From Candidatus Lustribacter telmatis (GTDB lineage: Bacteria; Vulcanimicrobiota; Vulcanimicrobiia; Vulcanimicrobiales; Vulcanimicrobiaceae), in NCBI GenBank assembly GCA_003164045.1, contig PLRU01000080.1, positions 544-39,842 of the forward strand: a DNA stretch of 39,299 nucleotides. Reading direction: 5' to 3'. A model generated the notes under the pieces. The model was given only the letters and a program-made list of their open reading frames with translations, was not told the origin of the DNA and did no database searches. Made by a program: the position numbers and the translations under genes. Positions 34,581 through 39,299 of this stretch are shown piece by piece (positions within the stretch are counted from its first letter, which is position 1; the number at the start of each line of letters is the position of its first letter).

Positions 34581-36928
34581 AACGGTAGCTCGAACGCCGT
34601 GACCGGGGGCGGATCGCCCGCGTAGGCGGCGACTTCCACGAGGCAGCTTTGGGCGGCGCAGCCTTGGCCGAGGCGGGATGTGCCGATGTCCTGCGTTACG
34701 GCGTTGGGGTTGCCGTGTTTGTCGAGGCGTTCGCCGTTTGTTGCCGGGTCGAACCACGTGCCGGTTGGTAGACGCACGACGCCGGCGATGATGTCATCGC
34801 TGATGCGTAGGCCGGCGAGCGTTGCGCCGCGGTCGTTGAAGACGCGTACGACGCTGCCGTCGGACAAGTTGCGCGCACGCGCGTCGTCGGGGTGCATCCA
34901 CAGCTCGTTGCGGCCGGCGACTTTGCCGCGTCTGCTCTCGCTGCTGCCGTCCATCTGTGCGTGCAGTTTGTCGCCGGGCTGGGTTGAGACCATGTGCAGT
35001 GGGAAGCGTGCGGCCAGGGGTGAGCCGAGCCATTCGTTTGGTTCGATCCAAAACGGGTGGCCGGGAACGTCGGCGTAACCGAAATCTGCGACGGCTTGCG
35101 AGTACAGTTCCACTTTGCCCGACGGTGTCGCCAACGGCTTCGCTGCGGGATCGGCGCGAAACGCTGCGAGCGGCGTAACCGCTTTATCCGGAACGGGAAC
35201 GCGCAGAAAGCCCTCGTTCCAAAACGTCTCGAACGACGGCGTCGGGATGTCGCGTTCGGCCAGACGCTTCTGCGCGGTCTCGTACATGCGGCGCAGCCAG
35301 GCGTCCTCATCGAGGCCTTCGTCATACGCTTCGCGCACGCCGAGCCGTTCCGCGAGCGCGCCGAAAATGTCGAAATCGTTGCGCGCCTGAGCGTACGGCT
35401 CGATCGCGCGCTGCATCGCGAAGAGGAACGGATCGCGCGACGAGCCGCCGATGTCGTTGCGCTCGAGCGGCGTCGTGGCCGGCAGCACGATGTCGGCGTG
35501 GCGCGCGGTCGCCGTCCACCAGGGTTCGTGTACGACGATCGTGTCGGGTTTCGCAAACGCATCGCGTAAACGGAAGAGATCCTGATGGTGGTGGAACGGA
35601 TTGCCGCCGGCCCAATACACCATGTGCACGTCGGGATAGGTGAGCGTTTGGCCGTCGAACTCGACAGTACCGCCGGGGTTGAGCAGCATGTCGGCGACGC
35701 GCGCAACCGGGATGCTGAGATCGCCCGGGTGCGACCGCGCCGGCATCCCGAAGGCGGGCGTGCGAAACGCTTCAGAGCCGGTTGAGTTGATCGAACCGTA
35801 GCCGAAGCCGATGCCGGCGCCCGGTAAACCCAGCTGGCCGAGAATTGCGGCGAGCGCGATCAGCGCCCAGAACGGCTGCTCGCCGTTTTCCGCGCGCTGC
35901 AGCGCCCAGCTCGCCGTGAAGAGCGTGCGTTTCCCGATGAGCGATTCGGCGAGCGCAACGATCGCATCAGCAGAAATCCCCGTGAGCGGCGCGGCCCACG
36001 CGGGCGACTTCGGTATTCCGTCGGTCCGGCCGGCGACATACGCCAAGAATCGGTCGCCGCCGGTGCAGTAGCGTTCGAGAAACGCGTGGTCGACCGCGCC
36101 GCGTTCGTGCACGACATGCGCGAGCGCGAGGATCAGCGCCGTATCCGCGCCGGGGCGGATCGGCTGCCAAGACGCACCGAACGCCGCGACGCCGTCGTCG
36201 CGCATCGGCGAGATGCTGGTGAACACGATGTTGCTCGCTCGCGCGTTCGCCGCATGATCTTCGAAGCCGTGCAGCCCCGCGCCGCCCGACGCGACCTTCC
36301 AGTTCTTCGACGGCAACCCGCCGAACGCGATGAAACGCTCGGTGTGCGCGAAGATCTCGCGCCATTCCGTGACGTTTCCGACAACCGCGTCGATGTTGCC
36401 GAGCACGTGCGGCAGCAGCATCATCGCGGCGCCGAAGCTATAGTTCGTCGTCTGCAGCGTCGCGCCGCCGGCCGCCCACAAGAAGCGGTGCAAGAGCGTG
36501 CGCGCGTGGTGCAAACGGCCGGCGCTGGCCCAGCCGTACGAGCCGCCGAAGATCGCGGGGTTGCCGTAACGATCGCGAATGCGCGCGACTTCGCCCGCGA
36601 CGAGATCGAGCGCTTCGTCCCACGAAACGGCGACGAACGCGTCGTCGCCGCGCACGCCGCTCGGCGCACCGCGCGGCGAATTCAGCCAACCGGCACGGAC
36701 CATCGGTTCGGTCACCCGGTTCTTCGCGTAGACCATCTCCGGCCACGCGTCGATCAGCGTGTTCGGATGCGGGTCGTGCTCGAAGGGGGAGACCGAAACG
36801 AGGCGGCCTTGCTCGACGTGGGCGGTAAACGCGCCCCAGTGCGAGAGGGTGCGGAACTTAGACGAACGCGGGTTGGGCGCGGAGGCAGAAGTCGCCGAAG
36901 GCTTCGCCGGGTCGCCGGTCTGCGGCAT
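34577..36928 (-). CDS. bisC: BisC-type molybdopterin oxidoreductase (S/N-oxide reductase)
   Basis: 783 residues. DMSO-reductase family, type III: the molybdenum ligand is probably Ser130 in FGGSYGWASAGRLHHA, as in biotin sulfoxide, TMAO and DMSO reductases. Other marks are LSHWGAFTAHVEQGRLVSVSPFEHDPHP, WAGGNPFHHHQDLFRLRDAF, VHEPWWTATARHADIVLPATTPLERNDIGGSSRD, and the C-terminal MVSTQPGDKLHAQMDG. There is no twin-arginine signal and no N-terminal Fe-S cysteine motif, which favours a cytosolic BisC-like enzyme (biotin or methionine sulfoxide). The only plausible start before the domain is ATG 36928 (GGAA just upstream), 71 bases inside the sulfite reductase gene; a near-identical start closer to the overlap is absent. 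Shares the sulfur-linked operon. Confidence 0.85.
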   Translation of the reverse strand: MPQTGDPAKPSATSASAPNPRSSKFRTLSHWGAFTAHVEQGRLVSVSPFEHDPHPNTLIDAWPEMVYAKNRVTEPMVRAGWLNSPRGAPSGVRGDDAFVAVSWDEALDLVAGEVARIRDRYGNPAIFGGSYGWASAGRLHHARTLLHRFLWAAGGATLQTTNYSFGAAMMLLPHVLGNIDAVVGNVTEWREIFAHTERFIAFGGLPSKNWKVASGGAGLHGFEDHAANARASNIVFTSISPMRDDGVAAFGASWQPIRPGADTALILALAHVVHERGAVDHAFLERYCTGGDRFLAYVAGRTDGIPKSPAWAAPLTGISADAIVALAESLIGKRTLFTASWALQRAENGEQPFWALIALAAILGQLGLPGAGIGFGYGSINSTGSEAFRTPAFGMPARSHPGDLSIPVARVADMLLNPGGTVEFDGQTLTYPDVHMVYWAGGNPFHHHQDLFRLRDAFAKPDTIVVHEPWWTATARHADIVLPATTPLERNDIGGSSRDPFLFAMQRAIEPYAQARNDFDIFGALAERLGVREAYDEGLDEDAWLRRMYETAQKRLAERDIPTPSFETFWNEGFLRVPVPDKAVTPLAAFRADPAAKPLATPSGKVELYSQAVADFGYADVPGHPFWIEPNEWLGSPLAARFPLHMVSTQPGDKLHAQMDGSSESRRGKVAGRNELWMHPDDARARNLSDGSVVRVFNDRGATLAGLRISDDIIAGVVRLPTGTWFDPATNGERLDKHGNPNAVTQDIGTSRLGQGCAAQSCLVEVAAYAGDPPPVTAFELPF

Positions 36929-38513
36929 AGTTCCGGAAGAGTTCCGAAAGCACGCCGGCAATCTCCTCGCCGCGGACCTTTTCACGATACAGCGTGTTGA
37001 GGCGCGTCGAGGCCGCGTTGCCGCCGACGTAGATGTGGTAGGTGTCGAGGCTCACGCCGATGATCCCGATTTCACCGAGTGAGGGCCGGGCGCAACTGTT
37101 CGGGCAGCCCGTCATGCGGATCGTCGGTGCGCCTTCGCGTAGACCCGCGGCCTGCCAGGCTTGGCGAATCGCACCGAGCAGATCCGGCAGAACGCGTTCG
37201 GCTTCCGCGAGCGCGAGGCCGCACGTCGGCAGCGCCGGGCACGCGAGGGCTTTGCGTTCGAACTCGTCGGCATCGTTCTTGATGCCGTTCGCGTGCAGGA
37301 TCGCTTCGATCGTCGCGCGCTGTTTGGCGTCAACGTCGACGATGAGCAGCGACTGGTTCGGCGTCGCGACGAGGTTGCGGCCGGTTTGGGCCACGATGTC
37401 GCGCAGCGCCGTCTTCATGCGGATTTTGTCCTTATCGAGGACGCGGCCACTGAGAACGTCGAGCGCGTAAAACCACTTGCCGTCGCCTTGCGCGTTCCAG
37501 CCTTGGTAGTCGGGAACGGTCCACTCGGGCAACGGCCGCCATGCGCCGAGCGTGAAGCCGGCTTGCGCTTCGACGGCGCTGCGGAACCAGGCGATGCCGC
37601 GATCGTCGATCGTGTACTTGAGACGCGCGTGCTTGCGGTTCGTGCGATCGCCGTGGTCGCGTTGCACGATCACGATCGCTTTCATCACGTCGATCAACTG
37701 CTCGGGCGTGACGAACGCGAACTCATCGGCTAAGCGCGGATACGTTGCGTGTTTGCCGTGCGTCATGCCGAGGCCGCCGCCGACGGTGATGTTGTAGCCT
37801 TCGATTTTCCCATCGCGCGAGACGATCGGCACGACGCCGGCGTCGTTGGTGTAGATGTCGACCGAATTGTCGCCCGGCACCGTGACCGCGATCTTGAACT
37901 TACGCGGCAGATACGCGGCGCCATAGATCGGTTCGTCGACCGGCCCGGCGTTGCTCGTGTGCGCGAGTTCGCCGTCTTGCCACACTTCGTAGTAGGCTTG
38001 CGTGCGCGGCGTGAGCGCGTCGGCGATGGCAAACGCCGCTTCGCGGGCCGCCTTGTAATCCGGGCGCTGCAGCGGATAGGGCGACGCCATGACGTTCCGG
38101 TTCACGTCGCCGCAGGCGGCGAGCGTCGAGCCGAGGTGTTCGTTGATCTGATGGATGACTTCGTGGAGATTCGACTTGCGCACGCCGTGCAGTTGCAGCG
38201 CGCCGCGCGTGGTCACGCGGATCGTCCCGTTGCCGAAAAGATCGGTCAGGCGGTCGACCGCGAGATAGAAGTCGGCCGGCAGATAGCCGCCCGGGCTCTT
38301 GGTGCGGATCATGCAGCTGTAGTCGCGCCCGGCGCCCGTTTCGCGGGCCCCCTTGCGGGCATCCCGGTCGTCCTGTTGGTAGACGCCGTGGAATTTCAGC
38401 AGCGCGATCGACTCCTCGCCGAAGTGATCGACGGGCGTGGCGAGCTCCTCGGGGATCGAACCGCGCAGCCCCTGGCTCGCGCGCTTGACCGCCTCGACAT
38501 CGAGTTTACTCAC
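36858..38513 (-). CDS. cysI: assimilatory sulfite reductase hemoprotein subunit
   Basis: 551 residues from GTG 38513; reduces sulfite to sulfide with six electrons on a coupled siroheme-[4Fe-4S] centre. The four cluster ligands are Cys425 and Cys431 in ACPALPTCG and Cys470 and Cys474 in GCPNSCARP, nearly the positions of E. coli CysI. GYLPADFYLAVD and RNVMASP near the N-terminal half are also typical. The electron donor (CysJ flavoprotein or ferredoxin) cannot be told; no cysJ is nearby. The frame upstream is closed by TAG at 38537. AGGTGG (38523-38518) serves as ribosome-binding site, and the start overlaps the stop of a 7-codon ORF. All seven Cys codons are TGC. Regulated by the attenuator-like leader (38566-38698). 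Confidence 0.95.
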   Translation of the reverse strand: MSKLDVEAVKRASQGLRGSIPEELATPVDHFGEESIALLKFHGVYQQDDRDARKGARETGAGRDYSCMIRTKSPGGYLPADFYLAVDRLTDLFGNGTIRVTTRGALQLHGVRKSNLHEVIHQINEHLGSTLAACGDVNRNVMASPYPLQRPDYKAAREAAFAIADALTPRTQAYYEVWQDGELAHTSNAGPVDEPIYGAAYLPRKFKIAVTVPGDNSVDIYTNDAGVVPIVSRDGKIEGYNITVGGGLGMTHGKHATYPRLADEFAFVTPEQLIDVMKAIVIVQRDHGDRTNRKHARLKYTIDDRGIAWFRSAVEAQAGFTLGAWRPLPEWTVPDYQGWNAQGDGKWFYALDVLSGRVLDKDKIRMKTALRDIVAQTGRNLVATPNQSLLIVDVDAKQRATIEAILHANGIKNDADEFERKALACPALPTCGLALAEAERVLPDLLGAIRQAWQAAGLREGAPTIRMTGCPNSCARPSLGEIGIIGVSLDTYHIYVGGNAASTRLNTLYREKVRGEEIAGVLSELFRNYAADRRPGEAFGDFCLRAQPAFV

Positions 38514-38533
38514 ACAGCCACCTTGGTTTTCAC
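38510..38533 (-). CDS. seven-codon mini-ORF coupled to the sulfite reductase start
   Basis: GTG 38533 preceded by AAGGAG at 5-base spacing, reading MKTKVAV and ending in TGA at 38512-38510, which overlaps the GTG of sulfite reductase (38513-38511). The ribosome site is better than that of sulfite reductase itself, so a ribosome could terminate and reinitiate there. Seen in the sequence; translation is inference. Confidence 0.4.
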   Translation of the reverse strand: MKTKVAV

Positions 38534-38565
38534 GCTATCTCCTTAAGGAAAGACTCAACCGACAT

Positions 38566-38593
38566 AAAAAGGCCCCCGCCGCTTTGGCGAGGG
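38566..38593 (-). terminator. intrinsic terminator in the sulfite reductase leader (attenuator)
   Basis: RNA read leftward: CCCTCGCC (38593-38586), loop AAAGC, GGCGGGGG (38580-38573), CC, then TTTTT (38570-38566). The stem has 8 pairs with one G-U. It lies between the leader ORF and the sulfite reductase start, so it must be bypassed for the operon to be expressed. On the other strand no T-run follows, so it acts leftward. Confidence 0.85.
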
Positions 38594-38635
38594 TCTCACG
38601 AGTTCACGAAGCGCGCTTCGTCCTCAATGGGACAC

Positions 38636-38698
38636 CTAGCCGGTACCGATCGACCGGGCGGGGGGACAGCCGGGACAACAACACGCGCGCGCTAACAT
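38636..38698 (-). CDS. cysteine-rich regulatory leader peptide
   Basis: 20-codon ORF MLARACCCPGCPPARSIGTG, ATG 38698 to TAG 38636. Codons 6, 7, 8 and 11 are TGT (Cys); all seven Cys codons of the following sulfite reductase are TGC. The ATG is 8 bases after the predicted -10, so translation should be leaderless or nearly so. Upstream of a cysteine-synthesis gene and an intrinsic terminator, this is the expected form of an attenuation leader peptide whose ribosome senses charged tRNA-Cys. Polycysteine leaderless short ORFs with this role are known in mycobacteria; this looks like an independent case. Peptide function beyond stalling is not expected. Confidence 0.75.
   Translation of the reverse strand: MLARACCCPGCPPARSIGTG
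38657..38664 (-). promoter_or_regulatory. predicted antiterminator segment within the leader ORF
   Basis: RNA CCCCCGCC (38664-38657, codons 12-14 of the leader peptide) is perfectly complementary over 8 Watson-Crick pairs to the terminator 3' arm GGCGGGGG (38580-38573). This pairing excludes the terminator hairpin, whose own 5' arm makes one G-U with the same sequence. A ribosome waiting on Cys codons 6-8 would end just before this segment and leave it free. A 16-base perfect palindrome, ACGAAGCGCGCTTCGT (38606-38621), lies in between and can form a hairpin or pair with GCGCGC of codons 3-5. Confidence 0.65.
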
Positions 38699-38706
38699 CA
38701 GGCGTT

Positions 38707-38736
38707 ACCCTACCACATTGGACCGGTCCACGTCAA
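38707..38736 (-). promoter_or_regulatory. promoter of the sulfite reductase operon
   Basis: Minus strand TTGACG (38736-38731), 18-base spacer, TAGGGT (38712-38707). The -10 is weak, but the arrangement puts the start site near 38700, two bases before the leader peptide ATG, as at the gntR and monooxygenase promoters in this window. Confidence 0.5.
38719..38730. promoter_or_regulatory. 12-bp palindrome in the promoter spacer, possible operator
   Basis: Perfect palindrome TGGACCGGTCCA filling most of the -35 to -10 interval of the sulfite reductase promoter and also upstream of the divergent dehydrogenase. The position suits a repressor site; no regulator gene is adjacent, so the protein is unknown. 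Confidence 0.45.
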
Positions 38737-38772
38737 ACAAGGGTTCGGACCCGGGCGCGGAAGCCGACGCGC

Positions 38773-39299
38773 ATGGATTTGCGTCTCGCGGGCAAGACCG
38801 CGCTCATTAGCGGCGGCAGCGCCGGAATCGGCCTCGCCATCGCTCACTTGCTCGTGACCGAAGGCGTCAGCGTGGCGATCGCCGCACGCAATCCCGACCG
38901 CCTGGCCGGTGCGGCCGAAGCGCTGCACGCCGTCGCTCACGCCCGCGGCGGGGAGGCGCCCCGAGTGCTTGCGATTGCCGCGGATCTCTCGAAGGCCGAC
39001 GACGTGGCGCGGGTCGCCCGCGACGCCGCCGAAGCCATGGGGCGTATCGACATTTTGGTGAACAACGCCGGCTCGGCAATGGGCGGGAAGTTCCTCGAAC
39101 TCGGAGATGAGGCGTATCTCAACGCCTGGACGCTGAAGTTGCTCGGCTATATCCGCATGACGCGGGCGGTGGTGCCGGCGATGATCGAACGGCGCGACGG
39201 CCGCATCGTGAACATCGTGGGCGGCGCAGCCCGCAACCCCTCGCCGCTGTTCCTCTCCGGCAGCACGGGCAATGCCGCGATCATCAATTTCACCCGCGG
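38773..39299 (+). CDS. short-chain dehydrogenase/reductase family protein, 3' end outside window
   Basis: First 175 residues from ATG 38773. Rossmann motif ALISGGSAGIGLAIA (10-24), AARNPDRL following beta 2, DLSKADDV, and NNAG (97-100) are typical of classical SDRs. In the catalytic region the pattern deviates: RIVNIVGGAARNPSPLF has glycines where the catalytic Ser is usual, and FLSGSTGNAAIINFTR has no Tyr-x3-Lys (Phe/Gly and Asn in those places). A subgroup of SDRs has NAA in place of KAA, so this may be such a variant or a non-catalytic member. Divergent from the sulfite reductase operon across a shared 74-base region. The 3' end is cut by the window. Confidence 0.85.
   Translation, partial: MDLRLAGKTALISGGSAGIGLAIAHLLVTEGVSVAIAARNPDRLAGAAEALHAVAHARGGEAPRVLAIAADLSKADDVARVARDAAEAMGRIDILVNNAGSAMGGKFLELGDEAYLNAWTLKLLGYIRMTRAVVPAMIERRDGRIVNIVGGAARNPSPLFLSGSTGNAAIINFTR

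Noticed and set aside
38534..38700. SAM-box, T-box or other known riboswitch in the sulfite reductase leader
   Set aside because: No S-box core, no T-box AGGGTGGNACCGCG motif and no TPP/FMN/cobalamin signatures were found; the Cys-codon ORF explains the leader better.

Overview
High-GC bacterial chromosome segment, almost fully packed with genes and with many 1-4 nt start/stop overlaps. Codons end mostly in G or C, and GTG and TTG starts are used. No tRNA, rRNA, CRISPR, insertion sequence or phage gene was seen, and no gene-free stretch exceeds about 260 bases. Gene content (complete arginine operon, aromatic and amide catabolism, several ABC and MFS transporters) fits a free-living, probably soil, heterotroph. 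The phylum cannot be fixed by eye; an Eremiobacterota-like lineage is only a guess.

Layout. (1) 1-7325, leftward: arginine biosynthesis operon argF-argR-argG-argH-argC-argJ-argD (argD runs off the left edge). It has a near-consensus promoter overlapped by two ArgR-box-like sites. (2) 7380-9349, rightward: a 43-residue peptide ORF, a protein with two DUF5069 repeats, and a UbiA/MenA-type prenyltransferase. (3) 9357-13763: OsmC peroxidase (-), a TPR/ATP-grasp protein (+), 4-hydroxybenzoate hydroxylase PobA (+) and a secreted glycosidase-like lipoprotein (-). (4) 13837-21240: an MFS exporter (-), then rightward an ABC-type binding protein, a 2-oxoglutarate/Fe(II) oxygenase, a luciferase-like monooxygenase, an aromatic-acid MFS importer and a DHA2-type MFS. 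The block is closed by a perfect 30-bp inverted repeat. (5) 21291-34304: a divergent catabolic locus. Leftward from a GntR regulator run a binding protein, an ABC ATPase, two permeases, a CoA-ligase beta subunit, an 8-Cys ferredoxin-like protein, the CoA-ligase alpha subunit, HyuA, HyuB and a dihydroxyphthalate-decarboxylase-like protein. Rightward are a class II aldolase-family enzyme and a second copy of the binding protein. (6) 34389-38736: a Cys-rich small protein (+), then leftward a sulfite reductase and a BisC-type molybdoenzyme behind an attenuator-like leader. (7) 38773 to the right edge: a short-chain dehydrogenase (partial).

The most interesting element is the sulfite reductase leader. 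A 20-codon ORF, MLARACCCPGCPPARSIGTG, begins about 2 nt from the predicted transcription start and carries four TGT cysteine codons; all seven Cys codons of the sulfite reductase itself are TGC. It is followed by an intrinsic terminator whose 3' arm is perfectly complementary (8 bp) to a segment inside the leader ORF. Together these look like a cysteine-responsive, ribosome-mediated transcription attenuator. Several other promoters in the window also sit so close to start codons that the mRNAs would be leaderless or nearly so. The second candidate of interest is the catabolic operon in which a two-cluster ferredoxin-like protein is encoded between the two subunits of a succinyl-CoA-synthetase-type ligase.
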